Below are positions 50,495 through 60,098 of a DNA stretch of 64,000 nt, piece by piece. The translations under genes and the position numbers were made by a program. Within the stretch, counting starts at the first letter, position 1. Every line of letters starts with the position of its first letter. Under the pieces are notes generated by a model, which was not told where the DNA came from, did not search any database, and saw only the letters and a list, made by a program, of their open reading frames with translations. The DNA comes from an uncultured Paracoccaceae bacterium. GTDB lineage: Bacteria; Pseudomonadota; Alphaproteobacteria; Rhodobacterales; Rhodobacteraceae. The stretch is taken from positions 1-64,000 of the forward strand of contig CALKOT010000045.1 of NCBI GenBank assembly GCA_938092015.1, in the 5' to 3' direction.

Positions 50495-52663
50495 TTGTCG
50501 TTACGATCACGCTTCCTTAATGGTGCGGCGGCTGTGCTGGCCGTCCTCTCTTGCAGTTACAACGCCGCAGCAAACCCCGTGGAGCAACTTACCAAGCTGG
50601 TCGAAACCGCTGAGACGCCGTCAGCGCTGACTGCTGCGTTAGTCGCGCGAGGTGAGGCGTTGCGGGTTGTAGGCAAGCGCGGTGACGCATTGGCCGATCT
50701 GGCGCGTGCGGTCGAAACAGCGCCCAGCGCGGCTGAACAGGCTTATGCAAAAGCTGCGTTAGGCGTGGCTTTGGCTGACGCAGGACGACGGGCTGAGGCG
50801 GAAAAGTATCTCCGCGCTGGGATAGAAGCTGAAGGTCAAACTGCCGCAGTCGCGATCTCGGCGGCGACGCTGGCCAAACTGATCGCGGCGGACGAGGTCG
50901 TTGAAACGTCGGCAATGCGTGACGCACGCATGGCGGAGGTCGCCGCGCTTGCTGAACAGGCTGAGCAAGCTGCGCGCAACGCCAGCCCAATCATTGGCAG
51001 CATCGTCGCGACCGCCCGCGCAAAAATTGCGCTGAGCGCCGAAGATCTGACAACGGCAAGAGCTTTACTCACAAATGCTTATGAATTGACCCAAGGATTG
51101 GGTCCGCAGGCTGCTCAACCGCTTCTCTCAATCGGGGACGCTGCACTGGAAGCGGGCGCGCCTGATCTGGCGGCCCAGGCCTTCGACAAGGCCGCACAGT
51201 CGGGTGGGCGCATCGCAGCTGAAGCGGCCCTTGGAACAGGCGCGGCGGCGTTGGCGCAGAACCGCCCAGAAAAGGCGCTGTCCGCATCAGATGAAGCAGC
51301 GCGCTATACAATCATGTCCGGCGCAGAGGATATCCATTTCAGCGCCGACTGGCTGCGGGCTGAGGCGTTGTCGCGGCTTGGCGATGATGGCGCGGTGCGC
51401 AGCGCTTATGAATTGGCCTTCGAAGGCTTAAGAGATTTCCGCGCAAGAACGCCTCTCGGCGCGCCACCGGTTTCATCGGGCAGGCAATTCGCCCCGCGCC
51501 GGTTCCAGCTCGAATATATCGATTTCCTCTTCCAAAGCGGACGAGACGCCAATGCCCTGTTCAAAGCGCGTGAGTTGGTTGAAGATTTGAAGCTCGACGA
51601 AATCGATGACTACTTCGCCGAACGCTGTGCGCCCGCACGAGGCCGCAGCAAGTCTGCCGATACGCTGGGCGATGGCACTTTGGTGCTTTATCCCATCGTG
51701 TTCGCGGATTGGACAGAGATGATCTGGACCGTGGGTGAGCAAATCGGCGGCTTTACCGTTCCCGTTGCACGCGATGATCTCAGAAAACAGATTACTGCAT
51801 TGCGCTATCAGATCGACCTGCGCGTCGGCGGGATTGAGCCTGCGTCGGGCGCTCTTTACGATCTATTGGTCACGCCGGTTGAGACCGATTTAAGCGCCAT
51901 CAAAACCATCGTCGTCGCCCCGGACGGCCCGCTACGGGCCCTTCCCTTCGCCGTGCTTTGGGATGGCGACGGTTTTTTGGGCGGCAAATACGGCCTCGCC
52001 ACCATTCTGGGCCTGAACCTTGTCGATCAGGGTGACACATCCCTTAGCGGCGCATCAGTTTTGGCCGCTGGTGCAGTTGAAGTCAGCGACTAATATGCCG
52101 CCCTGCCCTCGGTCACACTGGAACTGGCTGCAATCGATCAGGTGTTTGATGCCGAAGTTCTGGCTGAAGATGATTTCAACGCCGATGCGTTGGCAGGTGA
52201 AATTGCGCGCAATCCCTACAACATCGTCCACATCGCCACCCACGCGGAATTTGGCGCAAGCCCTGCCGACAATTTCATTCTGACCAAGGACGGACGCCTA
52301 AACGTCACCCAGCTTGAAGCAACTATGCGCGCCCGCGCCGTGCAGACGGATGCGCCGGTCAGCCTACTGACCTTAAGCGCCTGCAACACCGCCGCTGATC
52401 TTGGCGGGCCAGAGGCTGAACGCGCGCCGCTGGGTCTTGCAGGTGTTGGTTTCAGGGCCGGTGCGCGCAGTGTTCTCGCATCGCGATGGCCAGCCGAAGA
52501 TGTCGCAACTGCTGAACTGATGGCGGAATTCTACAAGGCATTGAATTCTGGCGCAGGCCGGGGTGAAGCTTTGCGCAAGGCGCAAGCGACCCTGATCGCA
52601 AACCCCGACACTGCAGACCCTTTCCAATGGGCGAACTTCCTTCTGATCGGGGATTGGCGGTAA
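50495..52663 (+). pseudogene. exported TPR-CHAT caspase-like protease with in-frame TAA stop
   Basis: The TTG start (AGAGGGGG upstream) opens a signal peptide, S-L-R-S-R-F-L-N-G-A-A-A-V-L-A-V-L-S-C, with a cleavage site near A-A-A-N. About 400 residues of helical TPR-like repeats follow, then a CHAT domain. The frame is closed by TAA at 52091-52093 and continues unchanged with Y-A-A-L-P-S-V-T-L-E-L, then H-I-A-T-H-A-E-F (catalytic His, near residue 582) and L-T-L-S-A-C-N-T-A (catalytic Cys, near 629), ending at 52663. Without readthrough the product has no active site. A CAA to TAA change would explain it. Its 3' end overlaps the cyclase gene (TAATG), so the operon architecture is preserved. 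Confidence 0.82.
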
Positions 52664-54609
52664 TGAATGGCGATGATCTAACCTGGCCAATCGGCGCGCT
52701 TGTTATGGCCGCACATATCGGTTGTCTGATTTTTGCGGCGTTCCGCGCCTTACCGCCTCTCGTCGCCGCAGAAAACCGCGCGCGAGATCTGGCGCAGGCG
52801 TTGCTCTATCCCAAGCAACCCCAGCGCGATGATATCGCTATCGTTTTGATTGATGAAGCGACACTGGCAAAGCTGTCATACCGGTCGCCCATCGACCGGG
52901 CCTTTCTGGCAAGCCTCGTCGCGCGGCTGCGCGGTCTTGGCACCAAGGCCATCGCTATCGACCTGTTGGTAGATCAGCCAACGGAAGAAGCCAAGGATTT
53001 CCCGTTTCTCGATGTGATCGAGGCGGAAGGCGCCCCGGTCATCATGGCGGTTGCCGATGAAAAAGAAGGATTGCTGCAAGCGCAAAACGAATTTCTGGCG
53101 GCGATGACTGAACTGGTCAGGACTGGTCAGGCTGGCCTCTACCGTGACCCGGTGGATTTTGTGACCCGGGGCGTTCCGGCGACACGCGATATCCATAACC
53201 GGCAAACACCGTCTTTTGCGGTGGCCATGGCGCAAGCCGGGGGCTTATCGGCGCCGGGTGACAGTTTCGAAATCGCCTATTCGCCCACTGAGGAAGGAAT
53301 AGATTTCGTACCGCGTCTCAGTGCTGGTTTCAGTAACTTCTTCACTGAAGAGGCAGTCAAAGACAGACGCATATTCATCGGCGTCGATTTGGCGGGAATC
53401 GACCGACACCGCACGCCCTTGCTGGTCACAACGGATGAAGCGGACAGGCCTGGCGTCGAATCTCATGCCCATGCGCTGGCCCAGCTGATTGATGGCAGAA
53501 CGTTGGGCCAGGCCAGTTTACGCTGGATGTTCGCCGCTACCGTGCTCGCCTCGCTTTTGACTGCAGCAGCGCTGGTCATGAAAACACCCGTTGTGATCAG
53601 GCTGGCGCTTGCGCTGGTCATCATCGCCGTCTTTGCCGCCACACCCGTCGTCGCCATGACTGGCTTCGCCGTTCGGGTGCCATTTATCCCGCCACTGGCC
53701 GGCGCCGTGATTGCAGGCGCTGTCGTCGCCCTAGCCCGTTGGCGCAAGGATAGTCTTACGCTCAAACGCCTGCGTGAAGCCTTTGGTAAATACGTCTCGC
53801 CCACAGTCGTCGGACAAATCGAAAGCAACCCCGGAGCGCTGGCTTTGGGTGGCGAACGGCGCGAGATGACCTGTGTTTTCACCGATGTCGCTGGCTTCAC
53901 GACGCTTTGTGAAAACTTTCCCGCCAACAAGTTGATCACACTTCTGAACCGTTACCTCGGCGGCGCTTCGAATGTGGTGGTCGATCATGGCGGCACCATC
54001 GATAAATTCGTCGGCGACGCCATCGTCAGCTTCTTCGGCGCGCCGCTTGATCGCCCCGACCAAGCCGCTGCCGCCATCCGCATGGTTGTCGACCTCGACC
54101 GTTTCGCCAGCGAGTTTGTCGAAACAGTTGCAGCGGAAGGGACGACATTCGGCGTCACCCGAATTGGCGTTCACACAGGCGAAGCGACTGTTGGAAACTT
54201 CGGCGGCGATGTCTTTTTTGACTATACCGCCATGGGCGATAAGATGAATGTCGCCGCTCGGCTGGAAGGTGCCAACAAGGCGTATGGTGGGCACGTGACA
54301 ATATCGGGCGACGCTTTGGCGCATGCAGGCGGTGCGGTCGATGGCGTTCTGACCCGCCCTATCGGCCGTCTGCGCGTCAAAGGTCGCGACGAACCCCTTG
54401 CAACATATGAAGCTTTCGCGCCTGATGATCCCCGCGCGACTTACGTCACAGACTACATGGCGGCTTATGAGCGACTATGCTCCGACGGATCAGCAGAGGG
54501 TTTCGCCCCTCTCGCCAGCCGCCATCCGAATGACGCATTGATTTCGTTTGATGCCGCTCGTCACAATGATGGAGAGCGCGGCGAAGTCGTTACGCTTAAG
54601 GAAAAGTAG
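52663..54609 (+). CDS. CHASE2-sensor class III adenylate cyclase
   Basis: A 648-residue membrane protein making cyclic nucleotide. Helix 1 (about 7-27) is followed by a periplasmic CHASE2 sensor with D-D-I-A-I-V-L-I-D-E near residue 57 and D-L-A-G-I-D-R-H-R-T-P-L-L. Three helices occupy about residues 285-355. The catalytic domain starts near residue 400: F-T-D-V-A-G-F-T (metal Asp, about 407), I-D-K-F-V-G-D-A-I (adenine-selecting Lys and second metal Asp, about 446) and D-K-M-N-V-A-A-R-L-E (Asn and Arg, about 525-535). All catalytic residues are present, and the Lys favours ATP. The start overlaps the CHAT stop. It probably reports on a periplasmic event involving the neighbour proteins. Confidence 0.92.
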   Translation: MNGDDLTWPIGALVMAAHIGCLIFAAFRALPPLVAAENRARDLAQALLYPKQPQRDDIAIVLIDEATLAKLSYRSPIDRAFLASLVARLRGLGTKAIAIDLLVDQPTEEAKDFPFLDVIEAEGAPVIMAVADEKEGLLQAQNEFLAAMTELVRTGQAGLYRDPVDFVTRGVPATRDIHNRQTPSFAVAMAQAGGLSAPGDSFEIAYSPTEEGIDFVPRLSAGFSNFFTEEAVKDRRIFIGVDLAGIDRHRTPLLVTTDEADRPGVESHAHALAQLIDGRTLGQASLRWMFAATVLASLLTAAALVMKTPVVIRLALALVIIAVFAATPVVAMTGFAVRVPFIPPLAGAVIAGAVVALARWRKDSLTLKRLREAFGKYVSPTVVGQIESNPGALALGGERREMTCVFTDVAGFTTLCENFPANKLITLLNRYLGGASNVVVDHGGTIDKFVGDAIVSFFGAPLDRPDQAAAAIRMVVDLDRFASEFVETVAAEGTTFGVTRIGVHTGEATVGNFGGDVFFDYTAMGDKMNVAARLEGANKAYGGHVTISGDALAHAGGAVDGVLTRPIGRLRVKGRDEPLATYEAFAPDDPRATYVTDYMAAYERLCSDGSAEGFAPLASRHPNDALISFDAARHNDGERGEVVTLKEK

Positions 54610-54613
54610 GTCC

Positions 54614-55312
54614 ATGAAACTGCACCATATCCTGTTCTGCGCCGCATTGGCGTTCACCGCTGCGCCCGCTGCAAAAGCCGCCGACATCGTCGTTACTGCA
54701 TCGACCACCTCATCCGTCTCACCAGGGCTGCTTCTGAAGCCTGATGCTAGTCTTGAATTGGCTGCAGGAGAAAGCGTGACGCTGTTCGGCCCCAGTGGTA
54801 CCATGGAAGTGAAGGGCTCATATTCCGGCGGCGTTGGCGAAGCGGTTGGCGCAAGTGGCACGAAAAGCTCCGCCATCAGCAGTCTTTTAAAACACCGCAA
54901 ACGCATCAGCAGCCTGTCGGCATCGAGATCGACAGGCTCAGTAGATGCGGCGGATGCAACGCGAAAGCTGCACCTTTTATCCGACGGCGTCTGGTGCGTC
55001 GGTGGACAGGCGCCGCTGCTTTTTATTCGGGCTGAAAAGAAAGATCGCATCGTCACCCTGATCGGGTCAGATGGCGCAAAACATGAGATGCTTTGGCCAA
55101 AGAACAAAGCATCGCAGGCTTGGCCAGCGTCCACTCCATTCAGCGCTGGCACCCGCTATCAGTTGATGATCGGCGACATTCAGATGCCACTGGATCTGAA
55201 CCTTGTGGCCGCCCCTTCAGCCAGCGATGACGGCAAGAAGTTGGAAGGATATCTGACCGCTGGATGCGCTGCGCAGGCTGATGCGTTAATGACAGCGATG
55301 GCAGGCGGCTGA
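54614..55312 (+). CDS. exported protein of CHAT/cyclase operon, unknown function
   Basis: A 232-residue protein with a signal peptide (M-K-L-H-H-I-L-F-C-A-A-L-A-F, cleavage after A-K-A-A). The next segment, S-P-G-L-L-L-K-P-D-A-S-L-E-L-A-A-G-E-S-V, is reminiscent of the small FecR-type beta domain, but weakly. A Ser-rich linker is followed by a C-terminal half with V-W-C-V-G-G-Q-A-P-L-L-F and a second Cys near the end (A-G-C-A-A-Q), possibly forming a disulfide. It starts five bases after the cyclase stop, so it is the third member of the operon. It could be the substrate or ligand-binding component. Confidence 0.75.
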   Translation: MKLHHILFCAALAFTAAPAAKAADIVVTASTTSSVSPGLLLKPDASLELAAGESVTLFGPSGTMEVKGSYSGGVGEAVGASGTKSSAISSLLKHRKRISSLSASRSTGSVDAADATRKLHLLSDGVWCVGGQAPLLFIRAEKKDRIVTLIGSDGAKHEMLWPKNKASQAWPASTPFSAGTRYQLMIGDIQMPLDLNLVAAPSASDDGKKLEGYLTAGCAAQADALMTAMAGG

Positions 55313-55390
55313 CCACTACTTCGTCACTTACAAATCATTGCAAATCATGCGCACGGCTTCTATGTGTCGCCCACTTAGGAAGGTGAGCGC

Positions 55391-56323
55391 ATGAACTGGA
55401 TTTCGAACTACGTCCGACCAAAGATCAACTCGTTGTTTTCACGTCGCGAGATGCCGGAAAACCTATGGCGGGCCTGCGATGAATGCGGGCAGATGATCTT
55501 TCATCGCGAACTGACTGAAAATCTGTATGTGTGCCCTGCTTGCAACCACCACATGGGCATCACACCCCGCGAACGGCTTGAATCCCTCTTCGATGGCGGT
55601 GTCTTCGTTGAAGTAGACGTGCCAGAGGCTTCGCTTGATCCGCTGCAGTTCAAAGATCAGAAACGCTATCCCGACCGCATGAAAGACGCCCGGAAAAAAA
55701 CCGGCGAGACTGAAGCGATGTTGGTCGCCAAAGGATCCATCGCAGGGGTGACTGCTGTCGCCGCTGGACAGGATTTTTCCTTCATGGGTGGATCCATGGG
55801 CATGGCTGTCGGCAACGCACTGATCGCCGGGGCCGAGGCGGCCGTAAACGCTGGCGCGCCATTGATCGTATTTTCAGCCGCTGGCGGCGCGCGGATGCAG
55901 GAAGGCATGCTGAGCCTCATGCAGATGCCGCGAACGACAGTCGCTGTACAGATGGTGCAGGAAGCAGGTCTTCCCTTCATCGTCGTTCTGACCCACCCGA
56001 CGACAGGCGGCGTGACCGCTTCCTACGCGATGCTCGGGGATATTCAGATTGCAGAACCGAATGCGCTGATCGGTTTCGCCGGCGCGCGGGTGATCGAGCA
56101 GACAATCCGCGAAAAACTGCCTGAAGGGTTCCAGCGGGCTGAATACCTGCTGGATCACGGAATGCTCGACATGGTCGTTGACCGACGCGAGATGCGAGAC
56201 GAACTTGCTAAGGTTCTGCGGTTGCTGATGAAGCTGCCACCACGCATTCACGGCGATCTGCCTGCGCCGGACCCGGCAGAACTTGCGACGGAAGCAGATG
56301 CGGCCGCGCCCGAGAAGGCCTGA
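55391..56323 (+). CDS. accD: acetyl-CoA carboxylase carboxyltransferase subunit beta
   Basis: A 310-residue core enzyme of fatty acid synthesis, transferring CO2 from carboxybiotin to acetyl-CoA with AccA. The zinc ribbon C-D-E-C-G followed 17 residues later by C-P-A-C-N is at about residues 30-52. [12 protein letters not shown] near residue 155 and [12 protein letters not shown] near 200 are the carboxyltransferase motifs. AGGAAGGTGAG precedes the ATG. folC starts in its stop codon. Upstream, where many alphaproteobacteria have trpFBA, lies the CHAT/cyclase operon. Confidence 0.95.
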   Translation: MNWISNYVRPKINSLFSRREMPENLWRACDECGQMIFHRELTENLYVCPACNHHMGITPRERLESLFDGGVFVEVDVPEASLDPLQFKDQKRYPDRMKDARKKTGETEAMLVAKGSIAGVTAVAAGQDFSFMGGSMGMAVGNALIAGAEAAVNAGAPLIVFSAAGGARMQEGMLSLMQMPRTTVAVQMVQEAGLPFIVVLTHPTTGGVTASYAMLGDIQIAEPNALIGFAGARVIEQTIREKLPEGFQRAEYLLDHGMLDMVVDRREMRDELAKVLRLLMKLPPRIHGDLPAPDPAELATEADAAAPEKA

Positions 56324-57609
56324 TGACCGGCTCAGCGACGCCGTCAGACGCCATACTTGAGCGGTTGCTGACGCTGCACCCAAAACTCATGGATCTGACC
56401 TTGGGCCGGACTGAGCGGTTGCTCGACCGACTGAGCAATCCCGTACAGTCCATGCCGCCGGTCATTCATGTCGCCGGGACAAACGGCAAGGGTTCGACCA
56501 TCGCATTCGTCCGCGCAGGCATCGAAGCTGCAGGCCTTAGCGCGCATACATACACATCACCCCATCTGGCCCGCTTTCATGAACGGATCAGACTAAACGG
56601 CGAACTGATTGAAGAGACCGCACTTTCCGCTTTGCTGGAAGAATGTGAGACGAAGAACCAGGGTGATCAGATCACTTTCTTCGAGATCACAACTGCAGCG
56701 GCGTATCTCGCGTTCGCGCGCAACGAGGCGGATTATACGCTGTTGGAGGTTGGGCTTGGCGGGCGCGTCGATGCAACGAACGTCATCCCCAAACCACGCC
56801 TGACCGTCATCACGCCCGTTTCAATAGATCATCAACAATACCTCGGCGATACATTGGGGGAGATCGCGTTTGAGAAGGCCGGCATCCTTAAATCGGGCGT
56901 AACTTGCATCGTCGGACCTCAAGAGAACGAAGCGCTTGATGTCATTGAACGACAGGCAGCACGGGTCAGTGCGCCTCTGATCGTCTCGGGTCAGGACTTT
57001 ACTTCAACCGTAGAAGACGCACGACTGATCTACCGCGATGAACATGGCCTTCTAGATATGCCGCTACCCGCCTTGCCCGGTGCGCACCAGATTGCGAATG
57101 CGGGCACCGCCCTCGCGGCCCTGCGCGCCCTCAATATCAACGATACGGCGATGGAGGCTGCGCCAGGTGCAGCAATCTGGCCGGGTCGGGTGCAGCGCTT
57201 GACGAAAGGCCCCTTGGCGGAAATCGCCGCAAATGCTGACGCAGAGCTGTGGCTGGACGGCGGGCACAATGCGGCGGCGGGTGAGGCGTTGGCGGCCCAT
57301 TACGCAGGATTATCGCCAAAACGACTGCACATGATCGTTGCGATGCTTGAGACTAAAGATCCCTCAGGCTTTCTTCGCCCTTTTGCCGGCTTTGCGGAAA
57401 AACTGCATTCAGTACCTGTGAGCGGCACGTCGATGGCCTACCCTCTGTCCACAATCGCCGACATCGCTAATACCGCAGGTATCCCGTCGACAATCAGCGA
57501 CAGCGTCGAAGCTGCATTGAAAGCCGCCCTCACGGAAGGCGCCGAAAGGGTGCTGATCTGCGGCACACTGTACCTGGCGGGGGATGTGCTGAGGGCCGGA
57601 AACGGGTAA
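56323..57609 (+). CDS. folC: bifunctional folylpolyglutamate synthase / dihydrofolate synthase
   Basis: A 428-residue Mur-ligase-fold enzyme adding glutamate to dihydropteroate and folates. H-V-A-G-T-N-G-K-G-S-T near residue 47 is the P-loop. Y-T-S-P-H-L-A-R-F-H-E-R-I-R and F-F-E-I-T-T-A-A follow, then T-L-L-E-V-G-L-G-G-R-V-D-A-T-N. W-L-D-G-G-H-N in the C-terminal domain completes the signature. The ATG overlaps the accD stop (TGATG). Length and order are typical. Confidence 0.95.
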   Translation: MTGSATPSDAILERLLTLHPKLMDLTLGRTERLLDRLSNPVQSMPPVIHVAGTNGKGSTIAFVRAGIEAAGLSAHTYTSPHLARFHERIRLNGELIEETALSALLEECETKNQGDQITFFEITTAAAYLAFARNEADYTLLEVGLGGRVDATNVIPKPRLTVITPVSIDHQQYLGDTLGEIAFEKAGILKSGVTCIVGPQENEALDVIERQAARVSAPLIVSGQDFTSTVEDARLIYRDEHGLLDMPLPALPGAHQIANAGTALAALRALNINDTAMEAAPGAAIWPGRVQRLTKGPLAEIAANADAELWLDGGHNAAAGEALAAHYAGLSPKRLHMIVAMLETKDPSGFLRPFAGFAEKLHSVPVSGTSMAYPLSTIADIANTAGIPSTISDSVEAALKAALTEGAERVLICGTLYLAGDVLRAGNG

Positions 57610-57630
57610 GCCTTCCTCAAAAAGGGAGGC
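57610..57630 (+). promoter_or_regulatory. hairpin covering a ribosome binding site
   Basis: GCCTTCC (57610-57616) can pair with GGGAGGC (57624-57630), with one G-T pair, around an A-rich loop. The second arm is the Shine-Dalgarno sequence of the crotonase at 57634. The structure could damp translation or act as an attenuator after folC. Confidence 0.35.
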
Positions 57631-57633
57631 CCC

Positions 57634-58434
57634 ATGACCGACAAGCTAAAATACGAACAGGACGACCACGTCGTTACGCTGACGCTAAACCAGCCTGATA
57701 CGATGAATGCGATCACCGACCCAGACATGGTGCAAGGACTGGTCGACACAATGACCCGCCTGACGCAGGACAATTCCGTGCGATGCGCTATCATTACGGG
57801 CGCTGGCAAGGCGTTTTCATCGGGCGGCAACCTCAAGCACATGGCCGACAAGAAAGGCCTGTTCGCTGGCGATGCGATCACGGCTAAAGACGGTTACAAG
57901 GGTGGCATTCAAAGGATGGCTAAGGCTGTCTGGGAATGTGAAGTTCCGTTGATCGCCGCTGTCAACGGTGCCGCCTTTGGTGCGGGCTGCGATCTGACTT
58001 GCATGTGCGATATACGCTATGCGTCCACCAAGGCGATCTTCGCTGAAAACTTTGTGCGCGTTGGTATCATTCCCGGCGATGGCGGCGCGTGGTTTTTACC
58101 CCGTCAGATCGGCCTGAGTAAGGCTGCGGAGATGACCTTCACCGCCGAACCTATTCGCGCTGACAAGGCGCTGGAATGGGGTCTGGTCAGCAAAGTGTGC
58201 GAGCCGGACGATCTGTTGCCTGCCGCGCAGGAACTTGCTGGCCGGATCGCCAAGAACCCACCCCGCCAGCTGCGGATGGCTAAGCGTTTGATGCGTGAAG
58301 GGCTGAATAACCGCCTTGATACGATCCTTGAGCTGTCAGCAGCCTATCAGGGGATGAGCCATCAGACCGCGGATCATAACGAGGCTGTTGCATCGCTTCT
58401 TGAAAAACGCGACGCGAACTTTACGGGTGAATGA
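57634..58434 (+). CDS. enoyl-CoA hydratase/isomerase family protein
   Basis: A 266-residue crotonase. L-T-L-N-Q-P-D-T-M-N-A is the N-terminal strand. A-F-S-S-G-G-N-L-K-H and G-A-A-F-G-A-G-C-D-L-T form the oxyanion hole; the first catalytic Glu position holds Asp here. F-A-E-N-F-V-R-V-G-I-I-P-G-D-G-G follows, where the second Glu position is not conserved as P-E. It may therefore be an isomerase, dehalogenase or dienoyl-CoA isomerase rather than a hydratase. It lies 24 bases after folC but is functionally unrelated. Confidence 0.9.
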   Translation: MTDKLKYEQDDHVVTLTLNQPDTMNAITDPDMVQGLVDTMTRLTQDNSVRCAIITGAGKAFSSGGNLKHMADKKGLFAGDAITAKDGYKGGIQRMAKAVWECEVPLIAAVNGAAFGAGCDLTCMCDIRYASTKAIFAENFVRVGIIPGDGGAWFLPRQIGLSKAAEMTFTAEPIRADKALEWGLVSKVCEPDDLLPAAQELAGRIAKNPPRQLRMAKRLMREGLNNRLDTILELSAAYQGMSHQTADHNEAVASLLEKRDANFTGE

Positions 58435-58937
58435 ATGAACGCTCGCCGGCAATGTGCCAGCGGGCGCCGCCTGACCCTGACAAGAGGGGGTTCTGTCAGG
58501 ATGCTGCATGTCCGGGCGCTACGCGGATTTGCGGATCCACGTCAGTTGTACGCAACTCGTCCCGGGTTCCATCAGCGGTTCGGGATGCCGCCTCAGGCTC
58601 ACGCCAATCAATGAAAGCGAACTCTGGATCCATTTCTTTAATCTCGGTGGGTGTTACGATTTGCAAACACTCTCACTTTTACATCCCACACAAAGCCAAG
58701 CTCCACACATCTTCCCATATTTATTCAGGGCGCCCCGCACTCAGCGCCGTGTTAGATAGCTGGGGTTGGTTTGTGGCCGGATCTAGGCGTTTAGCGGGAT
58801 GAATCCGGCGCAATTGATCGATTCAACGCTTGCAGCGCCGGCGATGTGACAAAAACGACATTTAGGGGCTAGCAGACCGCAGAACGGCGGCTTGACGAAT
58901 AGTCAACGTCGAGACCCCGCGCTAATTTGGGATCGCA
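58435..58937. other. 500-bp region without a clear gene
   Basis: Two inverted repeats lie at its start, and short open frames occur on the plus strand, but none has coding character. The last part contains TTGAC-N5-GTCAA at 58892-58906, about 30 bases upstream of the Rieske start, possibly an operator. I see nothing else in it. Confidence 0.4.
58440..58466 (+). terminator. hairpin downstream of crotonase
   Basis: CGCTCGCCGGCA (58440-58451) pairs with TGCCAGCGGGCG (58455-58466) in 11 of 12 positions, counting one G-T. It starts six bases after the crotonase stop. A second perfect repeat, CCTGACA/TGTCAGG, follows at 58476-58500. No long T-run is present. Probable transcript end. Confidence 0.4.
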
Positions 58938-60068
58938 ATGAAAACCGCTGAGCAAATAGATCTTCTGGAAGAACTGTTGGGCCTGCGCCGCGACCGATCA
59001 GCCTTTCTGGATGAGGCGGTCGAAAGATCGCCCGTCAAGCGCTATGATGATCCTGCTGTCTTTACAGCTGAGCGGGATCAGATATTTCGCGCAACGCCCC
59101 TTGCGGTCGCACACATCAGCGAACTGGCCGAGGATGGCGCCTTCCTCAGCCGCGACGTTGCAGGCGCGCCGATTATTCTGACCCGAGGCCGTGATGGAGT
59201 CATTCATGGTTTCTATAATTTCTGCCGTCACAGGGGCGCCCGGCTGGTTGACGCTGATCAGGGGTGCAGGCATCGCTTCACTTGTCCCTATCACGCCTGG
59301 ACATGGGATAATCAGGGCCATCTGATCGGCGTACCGCATCAGGCGCAGGGTTTTCCCGATCTAAACAAACCTGCCTATGGTCTGAAGCGGGTGAATGTGG
59401 CTGTACGCTTTGGCTGGGTGTGGGTGCAGCTGGATGGCGAAATGGACATCGACGCCTTTCTGGCGCCGGTTGCTGACGATCTGGCCTGGCTGGGGATGGA
59501 ACGCCACGTTGTCTTCGCATCTGATGAAAAACCGTGGAAGGTGAACTGGAAGATCATCGCTGAGGGCGGCCTTGAATCCTATCACTTCCGCGTTGCCCAT
59601 GCTCAGACTGTAGGCGGCCTGTTCCACGATAATCTGTCCAGCTATCAGCTACGCGGACCGCATATCAGGTCAATCCTCGTACGGAACACGATTGACGAGT
59701 TGGTAGAGAAACCCCGCGATCAATGGCGGATCCGAGAGCATAAAAACATTCTCTACTCGCTTTTCCCGAACATCTCACTGCTGGTTCAGTCCGATCATAT
59801 CGCCGTCGTGCTGTCATCCCCTACGGCAGCCGATGAAACCGCGATCCGGATCCTCACGATGGTTCCTGAAACGGACGCCACTGCAGATCGCTCTGAATGG
59901 TGGGCGCGCAATCATGGGTTCACTTTGAAAACCCTGAACGAAGACTTTGTGATTGGCGAGGCGATCCAGGCCAATCTGGCGCATGGCGTGAATGACGAGC
60001 TGACTTTTGGACGGTTCGAAGGCGCGTTGCATGCATTCAATGGGGTTGTCGACGCCCGTCTGACTTGA
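58938..60068 (+). CDS. Rieske aromatic-ring-hydroxylating oxygenase alpha subunit
   Basis: A 376-residue oxygenase component. C-R-H-R-G-A-R-L near residue 96 and C-P-Y-H-A-W-T-W near 116 bind the Rieske [2Fe-2S] cluster. G-L-E-S-Y-H-F-R-V-A-H near residue 214 supplies the two iron His ligands. It differs considerably from the Rieske enzyme at 1563 in length and sequence. No ferredoxin or reductase is adjacent. A DMT transporter follows 30 bases later. Substrate unknown. Confidence 0.9.
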   Translation: MKTAEQIDLLEELLGLRRDRSAFLDEAVERSPVKRYDDPAVFTAERDQIFRATPLAVAHISELAEDGAFLSRDVAGAPIILTRGRDGVIHGFYNFCRHRGARLVDADQGCRHRFTCPYHAWTWDNQGHLIGVPHQAQGFPDLNKPAYGLKRVNVAVRFGWVWVQLDGEMDIDAFLAPVADDLAWLGMERHVVFASDEKPWKVNWKIIAEGGLESYHFRVAHAQTVGGLFHDNLSSYQLRGPHIRSILVRNTIDELVEKPRDQWRIREHKNILYSLFPNISLLVQSDHIAVVLSSPTAADETAIRILTMVPETDATADRSEWWARNHGFTLKTLNEDFVIGEAIQANLAHGVNDELTFGRFEGALHAFNGVVDARLT

Positions 60069-60098
60069 CGCCGCCCGCCGCGCAGGGTCCATAGCCAC

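Noticed and set aside
36136-52093. Reassignment of TAA to a sense codon
   Set aside because: Many intact genes in the window end with TAA (for example 2561, 4605, 23045), so TAA is a normal stop here.
58892-58906. TTGAC-N5-GTCAA as a third copy of the CTGAC-N4-GTCAG operator
   Set aside because: Spacing and outer bases differ and no matching -35/-10 layout surrounds it; kept only as a note under the intergenic region.
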